Shown here piece by piece: positions 1 through 10,760 of a stretch of 64,000 nt of DNA. The notes under the pieces were generated by a model. That model was not told the DNA's origin. It ran no database searches and was given only the letters and a program-made list of their open reading frames with translations. Source of the stretch: Porites lobata (taxonomy: Eukaryota; Cnidaria; Anthozoa; Scleractinia; Poritidae); NCBI GenBank assembly GCA_942486035.1, contig CALNXK010000024.1:4361001-4425000 (forward strand). Reading direction: 5' to 3'. The position numbers and the translations under genes were made by a program. Every line of letters starts with the position of its first letter. The first letter of the stretch is position 1.

Positions 1-1
1 G

Positions 2-2283
2 ATAGAGCTACATGGTTTTGGAGATGCCTCTCCTAAAGCGTACGGAGTAGCAGTGTACATCAGAATAGCAGACAAGCAAGGTCATTTATCCTCGCAGCTG
101 GTAATATCAAAGTCCCGAGTCGCACCTATAAAGAAAGTGTCACTACCCAGACTGGAACTTTTCGCAGCAGTTGTAAATGCCAGGTTGTTGAAGTTTGTTG
201 TAGACACTTTGCCTATGGAAGTGAGTAGTGTTGTGTGTTGGACTGATAGTATGGTGGTACTGCATTGGGTAAAAGGTCAGAGTTCTCGTTGGAAACCATT
301 TGTGGCGAATCGAGTTGCAGAAATACAGTCTATGTGGGATCCTGAGTGTTGGAGGTACTGTGCTAGTAAGGAGAATCCTGCAGATTTGTTGACGCGTGGG
401 TTGAGCTGTGATGATATGATTGCCAATACCTTATGGTGGAATGGACCTCGGTGGCTGTCTTCGAGTGACAAACCTTTACCCGTTCAGCCCCAAGGTGGTA
501 CTGTTCCCTCTGAGGTATGCGAAGGGGAAAGGAAAATTGCTCATGGTTGTACAGCAGTCGTTAGAGAGCCGTTAATTGATATGTCGCGTTACGGGACATG
601 GTTAAAGTTGATTCGAGTAACCGCTTATGTACTGAGAGCAGTCAAGTTGTTCAAGACTAAATGTAAGTCTTCTGAAAGTGAACTGTCGGCAGAAGAAGTG
701 AAGAAGGCAGAGATTAAGTGTTGTAAGTGGGTACAGGAAGAGGTCTATAAAGAAGATTACCAGTTGCTAAAGTCCGGACAAACTCTTCCCAAGAACAGTC
801 GCCTTCTCAAACTAGACCCGTATTATGACAGAGAGGATCAGGTTATAAGAGTTGGTGGCCGACTGCAGTTTGCTGATCTACTTGAACAGACCAAGCATCA
901 AGTAATATTGCCTCACGGACATCCCGAAGTCGCAAAGATGGTACTAGACCTACACAAGATCATGTTACATGCGGGCCCAGAAAGCATATTGTCAACCTTA
1001 AGACAGAAAATTTGGCTTACCCAAGGGAGACGAGAAGTCAAACGTGTTATCAGAAGATGCGTGGCTTGCCAAAAACAGCGAGTTGGACCTTGCGCGCAGA
1101 AAATGGGCCCATTGCCGGAGGAGAGAGTTTCATGTTCACCAGCTTTCGCGCATGTTGGAACTGACTTCGCAGGACCTCTCTATGTAAAAGAAGGTTCAAC
1201 CGTACAGAAAGTGTACATTTGTCTATTCACATGCGCATCGTCTCGTATGATTCACTTGGAACTAACACACAGCCTTACCACTGATGAGTTCCTACAAGCC
1301 TTTAGTCGCATGACAAGCCGCAGAGGTCTTTGCCATACGTGTGGTCCGACAACGCAAAAACCTTTAAGGCTGCAAGCAAGGAAATCCAGAAATTGTATGA
1401 TCCTAGTACTCAAAGTCGAACGGTGTGGGATACATTGGATCGAAATCGAATTAATTCTGAGCTCTCGTCGAAAGGGATTACGTGGAAATTCATCACCGAG
1501 CATTCACCATGGCGAGGCGGATGGTGGGAACGATTTTTCAGAGCAATCAAAGAATCATTGCGTAAAGTGCTTGGAAAGGCGCTTCTCACCTTTTCTGAGT
1601 TGAACACATTATTAATTCGAATTGAAGGCATCATCAACTCGCGACCATTAACGGCAGTGAGCGACGATTGCAGAGACCCTTTGCCGGTTACACCTGCTCA
1701 TCTTGCAATTGGTAGACCGATTAACCAGTTACCTGAGAGTAAAGAAGAAAGCTTGGAGGAGTCTAGTAAAAGAACTGTCGTAAGGTATCTTTACCTACAG
1801 AGACTACTCAACCACTATTGGAAACGTTTGCAACGAGAATATCTGCACCTTCTGTCCGTTAGAAGTAAATGGCGAGAGGAAAACCCCTCCATTCGAGAGG
1901 GTGATATCGTATTGGTCTCAGATGATAATGTATCGCGTACCAAGTGGCCAATGGCCAGGGTGGAAAAGGTTCATCCTGGTAAGGACGGACTCGTGCGAAC
2001 GGCTACCGTGAAAGCACAGAAAGGTGTATTCAACAGGCCTGTTCAACGGTTACACAGATTGGAAATTGATGCAGCGGCCCCACAAGTTACCCGTGAAGCT
2101 GATGTTCCTGTTGACGGTGGGGAGAAGTCTCGAGCGAGCTCTGTTAATGTTAAAAGTGTACCTATTCGTAAGCCTAAGAAGAGAGTTGTCCTCCCCGAAG
2201 GAGGACAAGGTGGGGAGAATGTTACGGCCCATCGTCGTACTCGTACTCGGGTCATTAAAAGCCCCGTGAGACTGGACCTGTGA
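2..2283 (+). pseudogene. BEL/Pao retrotransposon pol 3' part (RNase H - integrase), frameshifted, 5' end outside window
   Basis: The 3' part of a BEL/Pao polyprotein, a cut-and-copy mobile element enzyme set. The reading frame is open from base 2. It starts in an RNase H-like region (FGDAS, then LPRLELFAAVVNARLL, later CWTDSMVVLHW and NPADLLTRG) typical of Pao elements. Next comes an integrase zinc finger (H-x4-H around LHKIMLHAG, then CVACQ near base 1060). The integrase core follows, with its first Asp in GTDFAGP near 1160. Near 1325-1335 the frame changes, and the core continues in another frame (1330-2283) with SDNAKTF, the Glu in WWERFFRAIKESL, NSRPLT and a C-terminal segment. The frameshift makes this copy non-functional as written. 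The gag, protease and RT parts lie outside the window. The family call is confident; the exact lesion is uncertain. Confidence 0.88.
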
Positions 2284-2462
2284 GAGTAGAATAAATTATG
2301 TAGATAACACGTCACGTGACTTCCTTGCTAGTCGCTCGTAGATTTGTTGTAAGTCGGGTTCGCGGGCAGTACATCAACCTGTTGTAAATCGGTGTATCGT
2401 AAATCGAGCGGATTAAAGTTGTGTTCAAGCGTTCAAGTTTGTATTCCATCGCTTCCTTAACA
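2220..2462 (+). mobile_element. 3' LTR of the BEL/Pao element
   Basis: A purine-rich tract (AAGGTGGGGAGAA, about 2207-2219) is followed directly by TGTTACGG. The segment ends in TTCCTTAACA at 2462, so it has TGTTA...TAACA ends as expected for an LTR. The last 64 bases of the pol frame run into it. Homology with the 5' flanks of the other collagen units resumes just after 2462. This shows that the insertion cut off the upstream part of unit 1. The 5' LTR and target duplication are outside the window and cannot be checked. Confidence 0.72.
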
Positions 2463-2539
2463 CTTGCTATGAAACACTGAGTTTGTCCCTAAGTGATGTC
2501 TACAAACTTAATATGACTATACCGATACTATAGTAGACT

Positions 2540-2690
2540 GTTTACTTATTGTCCTTGCATATTTAAGTCTGTTGCAAAGCTCACATCCGCCTTCCGATGG
2601 CCTTAGATGTTACGTCACAAGCGCGAAAAATTTATCGTCCGAATTTTTGTACCTTCCGAGCTTCGTTATTGACTTCACGTAACACCTTTT
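2540..2690 (+). promoter_or_regulatory. Putative G1 promoter: TATA-like box and CRE-like site
   Basis: ATATTTAAG at 2559-2567 and TTACGTCA at 2610-2617 are conserved, with the same spacing, in front of all four collagen genes. Between them lies a CATCCG...CGATG inverted repeat, imperfect here. TATTTAAG fits a TATA element and TACGTCA a CREB/ATF site. Promoter function is inferred from position and conservation only. Confidence 0.45.
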
Positions 2691-2691
2691 T

Positions 2692-5600
2692 GTGGAGGAT
2701 AGACAAAAGGTTGTTTTCTGTTTCAAAAGATCTCGCTCGACCGTACGTTTCTTGGCTGTGACAGTGATGTTCTGTGCTGGGCTGGTTCATATCCTCGCTC
2801 TTGATGATGAACTGGCGCGAAAACCGCGAGGAGAAGATCGCGTATCTACTGAAGGCACTGAAGTTGGTGGACAACAATCGGTGCCGTACCGTGATCGAAG
2901 AACGGTGAAAAATAACCGAACTCCCAATCTGGCGGACTTTGCAAACCGGCTGAAAGATCTCGAAGAAAGGTAGCTAAAGGTATTATGTTAGCTCGGCGAT
3001 TTGCTATCTCATTTTGAGAACTCAGTTAATTCGAGGCCAGGGGAACATTCTATTAGACACTGTTTATCGGTTACGATGCTCGATCACACTGTTTGTAAAA
3101 TGATGGATTTACTAACCTCATTTACTCTTCCTTGCCAAGCCACAACAACAGCATACGTTTGTCTCGAATGATGATCAGACGATTTCATGAACTGGAGAAA
3201 AGGTTTGAGAAATTAAATTAAAAATTCACCTTTGTTAACATAATTGCTTTTTTAAACTAAGTATACTTCGATTCTGAAATTGTCATTGCATACTGGGGGA
3301 AATCTGTTCAATCTCTTGTCTAACGAAGCATGTGCTTTTGGCAACATGGCAAATCCCCTCTTTCCTAAAATGTGTAACGACGACTCCTGAGATCAGGAAG
3401 GGGGATATTATAAGCCTTTACAGTCAAACCAGGTCAAGCGTTCCCGTCGCTAACAAACTAATTAATTCATTAATGGAAAAATAATTTCGTTTGTTGATTC
3501 AATAATCCATTCATAAAATGAATAATCCAACAGTCAAATTGGACCTCGATTCAATAATCAAATGTTGATTTGGTTTATGAGCAAAATCTACCTGTTCTTT
3601 ATTCTTGTCTGTTGTGTTCAATCGTATTTGCTTCCTTTTTCCTGCCGTTTACGATTGCGTTTTTCATTGCCTTTAATCAAAATAACAGCTAGAATAGACA
3701 GACCGCAAACGCAAAGAAACTATGAGAAACTGACAAAGGCCGAGGATTGAAATCCACCAATCACCGCACATACACTGACCTTAGTTTGACCGTTGTGTTT
3801 TCTAAGAGGTCAGGCCTGGGTCTGTTGCACTGATTACTGGCAGCAAACTGGCGTACATGTAACAGTTTGTTTGGGTTTGAACTTCAGAACTCGCCGGCAC
3901 TGGACTCTCAGAAAAAAAAGAGGAAAAAACAAAATTCTGAGGTCAACTTGTGGAAAGTGTAGTTTTTCAAAAAACAGTAATCGAATCAACATTCGATTAT
4001 GGAATCGAGGCTAAATATGAATATTGGATTGTTCATTTTATGAATGGATTATTGAATCAACAAACGAAATCATTTTTCCGTGAATGAATTCATTAGTTCG
4101 TTAGCGACGGGAACGCTTGACCTGGTTTGACTGTAAAACAGTTTCAAAACTGTGCATAGGCTTGGGTCTCCTATTATAAAAGTACCTGGATACCCCCTCT
4201 AAACAGGAAAACGCTTTTTGTTGGCCGGCACTGATGAATGTTGAAGACTTGCAGCCCGCTTGTGTGGGAAGATCCGTTTTCAGATCCAGAATAGAATATC
4301 CTTCAGTGTAAAGACCAGAGTAATTGTTGATTATCTATAAACTGACTTGATGACAGTTTTTTTCCTTTCATCCACGCACGAATTTCCTAGAGCAGAAGAA
4401 GCGTAGCAAACACGGCGAAAATACAACAATGCTTGACTCTTGTAAAGTTAAATTCAAGCCGCATTAAGGCGGAACTGGTAGTTGAACTAGGGCTAAAGAC
4501 ACGAAGGTCCCCGTTACACTATCCCTGACAATTTCTATGTTTGACTCTTTTTTGCAGATTTGATGGCTTACTGCGATTATCTCCCCGACCAGCGGGGGAA
4601 TCTTACGGGTCACTTTTGACCTACATTCTTGGTAAAATATGTTGTTCAATCCTATTGCAAACTAGTACGAAACTACCTATAAGCAAGTAGCGAGTTTTAT
4701 TAATATCCGGTAGACAACATGAACAGCCGGAAATATTCAATTCAGGTGTTTTACCCTAAAACTTCAGTCCTTTTAAAAACTTAAAATAAGCGATTTTATG
4801 TTGTCGGTTTAGTGTTGTAGAATTCGTAAGCAACAATGTGGCCAAAGAACCGGTATGTAATTCATTTGGCTGGTAAATTTGGGTAATTTGCTTTATTTGT
4901 GAATGGCATCATCCAACCTCTTTCCCAGGGCTTTTTCCTAAAAAAAAAAAAAAAAAATTGGTGGGGTTTAGGGGAGGGGGCACTTTCTAAGCGAAAAAGC
5001 ATCGGGAACGGGGTTTTGACGTCAGCGTGTTTCTTTTTCAGGACAACATATGCAGAACACCGGAAAGGGACGAGTTGGACCACCTGGCCCCCCTGGGAAA
5101 CAGGGACCGGTTGGTGCTCCTGGGAAACAGGGACCTGCTGGTGCTCCTGGGAAACAGGGACCAGTTGGTACTCCTGGGAAACAGGGGCATGCTGGTGCTC
5201 CTGGGAAACCAGGACCAATTGGAGCAAAAGGATCAAAAGGTATCAAGGACAAACGACATAGAGATCAAGGGAAAAACTGAAGCTTTTATAACACCAACTG
5301 TGAATGTAGGAAAAAGAGCAAAAGAAACTCCCCTTTCAACATACCAACATTTACAAGTTAGCCACCCGGCTAGCTGTAAACAATAAGTTCCATTCATCGA
5401 ATTTCAGCTAACATCTTATTTCCTTTCTATGGTGTTTTTGGGTCTTTTGCAAGCCGGCCATTTTTCAATCGTTATATTCGTGATTTGTAATCGTCAGAAT
5501 CCCATAGGAAAAAATAGTCTCGCGACAGCTCCAATTTTGAGCCAAATGATGTGATACGTCGAGATTGAGTGCTTGGGGTCGTTTTTATACTTTGTAGGAG

Positions 5601-6788
5601 AACAGGGAAAACAAGGAACAAACAAGTCATTCCCAGGCCCTCCCGGTCCTAAAGGAGACCAGGGAGCAGTTGGAAGGACTGGAGCCCAGGGACCACAAGG
5701 TGCCAAAGGAGAAAAAGAACAGGATGGAGTTGGGACATCAGGAGTGAAGTACGTTCGCTGGGGAAGGACCACATGTCCTAGTGGTTCGCAAGTAGTTTAT
5801 AAAGGTATGCAAAAAGGAGCTTACATGATAGTTACTATTATGCCATAATATACAGAAAGAGTGATAAGCTGAGGATTTTTATGACACTTATTCTGAATCA
5901 TATTAAAAAGTGGCAACTATGAAATTTCTCTAAGCTAGTTACTTTTACTGTTCAATGACCCGGGCATCTCTTCAAGTTATCTTTTTGTTGCATCTTTCCA
6001 GCAGTGTAACTGATTCATGCATAAGAGTGAAATCTGGGTATGAGAGAGAAAGAAAGAGAGAAAACGCCCCTTGTTTTTTTTTTTTACAGTCTATGTCGTC
6101 GATCGGATCCATGAACATTGAATAATCAAGCAAATGTTTGCGAAAATTCTTCATTTCAAATAACCAGGACAGAGAAAAGACACCTTGCCTCCCTCAACCG
6201 GTAGCCGCCATTTAATGTACTTGCGAAGAGCGGAAAAGGAAAGTTTGGCCAGTTGACAGAATTTCCAAGAATAATTATTGTTCATAAATTTTTTTCCTTG
6301 CATTAGGTATAATGGGTGGAGAATACTACAATCATCATGGTGGTGGAGCGAACTACCTCTGCCTTCCACACAATCCAAAGTATGGCAAGTACACAAATGG
6401 CCATCAGGCCGCTGGATACGTGTACGGTACTGAATATGAAGTGAGTCAGTACAGCGGTAACCCTTTTAAGAGACATCTCCATAATCATGAAGCACCATGT
6501 GTTATCTGCTTCGTCAAGTCACGTGGCTCGATGCTGATGATGCCTTCCAGGAATGACTGTCCATCTGGTTGGACCGAGGAGTATCATGGGTACCTGATGA
6601 CAGAATATTATGGTCACAAGCATTCACGTGATTTCATCTGCGTTGACGAGGATCCAGAGTTTGTTCCTGGTAGCAATGCAGACAAGAATGGTGCATTACT
6701 ATACCCTGTGGAAGGTGTTTGTGGCTCACTCCCATGTCTTCCTTATGTCAGCGGTCGAGAGTTGACATGCGCTGTGTGCACCAAGTGA
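2692..6788 (+). CDS. G1: membrane short-chain collagen C4-like gene, canonical start codon deleted
   Basis: Six exons: about 2692-2969, 3140-3202, 4558-4631, 5042-5239, 5598-5804 and 6307-6788 (TGA). All introns are GT/AG. Exon 1 carries the hydrophobic stretch, the RDRRT furin-type site and the start of a coiled coil. Exons 4-5 encode Gly-X-Y collagen and exon 6 the Cys-rich C4/spongin-type domain (NYLCLPH, PCVICF, RNDCPSGW, GVCGSLPCLPY, CAVCTK). Compared with G3, about 36 bp are missing at 2729/2730, between two ATCT repeats. This removes the ATG and first residues; an in-frame TAA at 2680 blocks upstream rescue. The next ATG (2767) would give 408 aa with a shortened hydrophobic segment. 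Exon 4 has the longest collagen repeat of the array. GEKEQDG breaks one Gly-X-Y step. The gene is probably impaired at its N-terminus but otherwise open. Confidence 0.75.
3421..4133. mobile_element. 713 bp foldback/MITE in G1 intron 2, TA target duplication
   Basis: The ends are CAGTCAAACCAGGTCAAGCG and its complement (ending TTTGACTG). Inverted arms extend about 150 bp, including matching AT-rich motifs near 3475-3530 and 4015-4075. It is flanked by TA on both sides (3419-3420, 4134-4135). The interior (3570-3970) has no recognisable transposase. TA duplication suggests Tc1/mariner-type mobilisation, but the family is not established. Confidence 0.75.
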
Positions 6789-7935
6789 CGGGAAGATACC
6801 TTTCACAGTGGCATGGGTACCATGCCGATGAGCTACGAAAACCAAATAATAATGGTTAAATCAGTATATACTTTAAACTAGACTTAAGCCACACTACGTT
6901 ATCTGGTCTGCTAGCACTAAGGCGCCAGAAAGTCAGCTGTAGATTAATACGGGGTGTAAGCAATAACAATTAAAATAAGGTGAAAACATTGTTAAAAAAT
7001 GTGTTTCTTTACTTCGAGTTTATAAAACCGTGATTCCAAGAAATCGGTACAAATGCCCTGGCTGACAGCAAGTAGCAAAGCCAATCTTCGATGACCGATG
7101 TAAACTTTAAACAAGTCCCTATTTTTTGAGTCCAATGAAAGGAAGAAGGCATACAAGAGAAGTGAATTTCCTCACCAGATTGTAGATCGCCAAACTCTGT
7201 TATTTACCTTTGAAAAGATCAAAGTGCGAAGCGCGAGGCAAGGGGACACGGATTCTCGGGGAAACTGTCTTTATAAAGCCTACTAGCAGTAATCGTACGT
7301 AGATTATAGTGTGTCGCCTTTCTCCATAAAGCATCTTAATCCTTTTTATCCTACACTGAGTTATGGGGAGTTGATTTCTCAAACGAAGTCAGTTTCGTAA
7401 GAAATCGTCTGGTTTTCCATTCCTGAATCAAACCTCTTCGGCGGAACTTTTGCATAGTACTATTTATTTGTAAGGCAAACATACTAATTGGCGCATGGCG
7501 CGCTCGGATGCTATTTTGACGTTTCAAGATGACGCAGATTTGGAACCGACACACCAACAACCTCTTTTCTCGATTTCTCGCGCTTGGAACATGCACAGGC
7601 CGCCCACGAACACACAGAATAGCCAACGACTCTCCTTCCTCGACGCAATATGATGTCCGGGCTGCCTGTGAACTATGATCCCAGGTTTGTCGAGTACCGC
7701 CTCACACCGCGCTCGCAATTTACTCGCATGATCAATATATTTGATTGCACCTGGTAGATAGACCAGACTGGTCCTTCTTTCCTCAGGGCCGCGCGTGGCG
7801 AGTAAAAAATTTTGTAAAAACAGATTATCAAGTTGTTGTCCGGCGAGCTCTTACGATGGCTACTCAATGGAAGAACAGCTAACAAATGCGAGATTATGTC
7901 ACTATATTTTTAACCCATTAATTAAGCCCTGAGAG
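6789..7935. other. 3' flank of G1, shared by the duplicated units
   Basis: Non-coding sequence similar to the flank after G2 (20157-20960), G3 (36718-37190) and G4 (61461-62170). A shared marker is GATGTAAGCAATAACAATTA near 6953. It probably holds the G1 3' UTR. No convincing AATAAA signal and no other gene were found. Confidence 0.55.
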
Positions 7936-8245
7936 TGACCAATCTTTGAATCAGGGAGGACGGAGGATTTTGTGATAGAGGGGGCCTAGAGGTATAGTGT
8001 AGAGTGGCAATATGGGCGCGAAAGCGCCCATCAGGTTTGCGAACGGCGCACTTTTCTACGAAGTTTCGGGCGCATGCTCCTCCAGGAAAATTTTTGAGAT
8101 TGAAGTTCTCTGAGTTGCAATCTAGTGCATTCTGGACGCTTGAATTTAGCAAATGTCTGGATTCCATATTGAACATGTAATGCTGAAATATTTAACAAGC
8201 CACAGGTGTGGTTGTGTTCAAAGAAACAAACAGTAAAAATTGAAG

Positions 8246-8566
8246 TTATAACACTCTGATTACATGATCTGTCAAATGACATTTACTCTGTGACGTTACC
8301 ATGGGCATGACTTTCAACGGCTTACGTGTCCGTAGACGCTTTGCCTGCTCAAATGATGACATTGATATGTAATCGCCAGACAAAATGGATCTCTCGAGAA
8401 CTTCCGATGGTGACGAATCATTTTCAGGAGGCTCGGAAATATCGCATGAATCACTAGGTGAGAGGAAGGTTAGTGCGCTTATCTGGTCACTTACAGTCAC
8501 GCGAATTTGGCTCATTTTTCCATCCCGCGAGTAATTTGCCTTAGCAGTGATTACGTCGTTCGCCAA
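8246..8566 (-). CDS. Hypothetical minus-strand open frame, Ser/acid-rich
   Basis: A 106-codon open frame, with a possible inner start at MSQIRVTVSDQ. The middle is Ser- and Glu-rich (SDSCDISEPPENDSSPSEV), followed by a basic segment (QAKRLRTRKPLK). On the minus strand a good donor (GTAAGT) follows the codons for RVT, so only the first part may be exon. No family was recognised. It lies in a repeat-rich insertion and could be chance or a transposon-borne exon. Confidence 0.2.
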   Translation of the reverse strand: MANDVITAKANYSRDGKMSQIRVTVSDQISALTFLSPSDSCDISEPPENDSSPSEVLERSILSGDYISMSSFEQAKRLRTRKPLKVMPMVTSQSKCHLTDHVIRVL

Positions 8567-8813
8567 GTTTAGTGCAAAGATCCTACACTTAATAGGACAA
8601 CATTGCCTCAGTTACAGCAAATGTGGAATTGTGTACGAACGGGAATGTGGTATGATGGATCTCTCATTTCTCCACGCAGATCCCGCGGGAACAATAACGG
8701 GAAATCCCTTGATGTGTAAGGTGCTTCGATGAGCTTGCTATGCAACAAAAACGGAATAGTTTTTCTCGCAGACGGTTAACTTAACGAATAAAGTACCGCA
8801 GAGGAAAGAAACA

Positions 8814-8928
8814 TCGGTTAACGACGGTTGACAACGGTTAACAACTTTTCTGAAGAAAAACAACAGTTAGACTATCAGTTTCCTTTAATATATTCTGTTA
8901 ACCGCTGTTAACCGTTGTTAACCGTTGG
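8814..8928. repeat. Inverted cluster of CGGTTAAC / GTTAACCG repeats
   Basis: Three copies of CGGTTAAC-like motifs (8814-8838) are mirrored by three GTTAACCG motifs (8897-8928) about 60 bp away. They can form an imperfect hairpin. It probably belongs to a small inverted-repeat element. Confidence 0.5.
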
Positions 8929-9892
8929 AATAAACATGTGCGTGCCTGTTAATCGTTTATTTCAAGCGTTTACGGTGCTTTCAAGCATTTTCCGTAGTAT
9001 ATAGAACCTTTTTGTTGATTTTCAAGCATTAAAAAGACCTTTTTACTCAAGTGAAAACTTTTTGACACTGGTGTAATTGTCATGAAATGCGCTATTTTTT
9101 GCTACAAAAGAACTGCCATCGCGTGACAACATGTTTTCGCTGTATTTGTGATCAAAGAGGCATTGCTTTCCCTACACATCCTATTTCTACCCATTTTGGA
9201 AGTTCTTCATTAATATTTTTTCTTTTGGCCTTGGTTGTCATAGAAGAATTAACGGTTTTATCGGCATGGATTCCATTATTTTGTCAAGTAGATAATCTGG
9301 TATATATGTTGTAAATTGTTCTAATTACACACTCAGTAAACGCGGGTATTGTTAACTCGGTGAAGCTTACTTTTCCAGTTCTACTCTAACTACATGGAGA
9401 AAGTTGTCACTGCAGCTAAGTATCACTACCTCTAAGGGTTATTTTTAACTGCTCCGCCGCATTCTTGAGTCCTCGTGCATGACCTGCACACCACGCACTA
9501 TTATTTTTGAACAGGACAGTTGTGCTGCGCAAATATAATAAATACCCAGTCTTATCTAATTTATTCGACATGTAAGCACAATTAACGTTGGTAAAAAGGC
9601 CGGAGGTAAGGCTCCTATTAAGATATCATACTCGTGACACACAGTAACTCCTTAACCGTGGCCACCAACCACAATTAATTTCAATACTTTTTCTGTAAAG
9701 AGCATGATTTCTTTCTCATTTAGGTATAAGGTTTCTAATTTATGGCTAAATTTCTAAGTGCATAATTAATGCGTCCTAATTGTTTTTATGACACCTTCTT
9801 TCGTAGTCACAAAACTTTAGACAAGTACAACATCTGTGCAAAAAATCAATACCCTCCGACCTTACATTGCGAAGTTACAGCGATTTGAACAA

Positions 9893-10200
9893 CTGGCCTT
9901 CACAGACAACCCCGGACAAAACTGTTGAGACAATTCCATCTATTTTCTAACTTTTGCGCCCTACTCCCGTCTCCCCTAAACACAAAAAGTAAACCCCCTC
10001 CCCACCCCCTATTCAAAGTTGCCTTGGTCTAAAAACCAACGTGTATAATTGTCATGCTATCCTAAACAACTTTGGATAAGGGGAGGGGGGAAATCGGGCA
10101 TTCATTTGGCGGCGGTTTCAGTATTTGCCGGGATGACAGGAAAAAATAGGCATTTTCGCGATTTGTCTCAACAGGTTTTGTCCGGGGTTGTAGCAGGGGC
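9893..10200. mobile_element. About 300 bp MITE with CAACCCCGGACAAAAC termini
   Basis: CAACCCCGGACAAAAC then GTTGAGACAA (about 9906-9932) recurs inverted at 10165-10195 (GTCTCAACAGGTTTTGTCCG). The short interior is C-rich and then G-rich, with no coding sequence. Confidence 0.6.
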
Positions 10201-10256
10201 CGAAGGGATTGCGGCGGGAGCACAATCTCCCGGTAAAGGCGGCAACGTTGGCTGTA

Positions 10257-10526
10257 TTATACTAGAAGACGTCTTAGACATCCAGAAACATTAAACGTCG
10301 CACTGTTAAATGCGTCGTTAAGTGCGTCCCGTTTTTATACTAGACGTCCTAAATGTCTGAGACGACTAATTCATCTGTTAAGTGCGTCGATCGGACGCAC
10401 TTAACTTCAGACGTTTTATTCGTCTGACATTTAATGCGTCTGCCTTATTTCACGTATTTTTACTAGACGTCTAAGTCGTCTAAGACGTCTTAAACGTCTC
10501 AGACGTATTAGACGTCCTCTAATATA
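10257..10526. repeat. Palindromic element packed with GACGTC/GCGTC motifs
   Basis: Inverted ends TATACTAGAAGACGTCT (left) and AGACGTCCTCTAATATA (right) enclose about 270 bp. The inside carries many GACGT, ACGTC and GTTAAGTGCGTC words and a central palindrome GTGCGTCGATCGGACGCAC near 10382-10400. It is most likely a MITE. Confidence 0.6.
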
Positions 10527-10760
10527 AATACGGCTAATGTCTCCCTGAAAAATTGTCAAATCCAGTTTGTTTGAGGAGGTCATTGGTCATTTGCGACTAA
10601 AATTGTAGGCTTCGAACACAGATTCTTTTCTTATTTGCAATGTTTATTAAGGAAAATATATTAAAGTAACAAAGCTCGAAGCACCAGTCGACACACGTTT
10701 ACTAAAGCAAAAAAATTCCCGGACAAAAGGAGGGGGGCGGCCCCCTGGGCCCACCCCTTA

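Larger units (their letters stand above)
7936..10760. other. Repeat-rich insertion block absent from unit 2
   Basis: Unit 1 and unit 2 match up to about 7935 / 20960 and again from about 10765 / 20995, so this 2.8 kb is extra DNA in unit 1. It contains several inverted-repeat elements listed separately and one possible minus-strand reading frame. Otherwise there is no recognised gene. Confidence 0.5.

Noticed and set aside
5022..5252. Minus-strand Pro-rich frames opposite the collagen exons (also near 5494-5772, 18292-18522, 34014-34361, 34613-34843, 59592-59825)
   Set aside because: The reverse complement of GGN/CCN codons also reads as Gly/Pro repeats. The plus strand has matching splice sites and continues into the C4 domain, so these are shadows.
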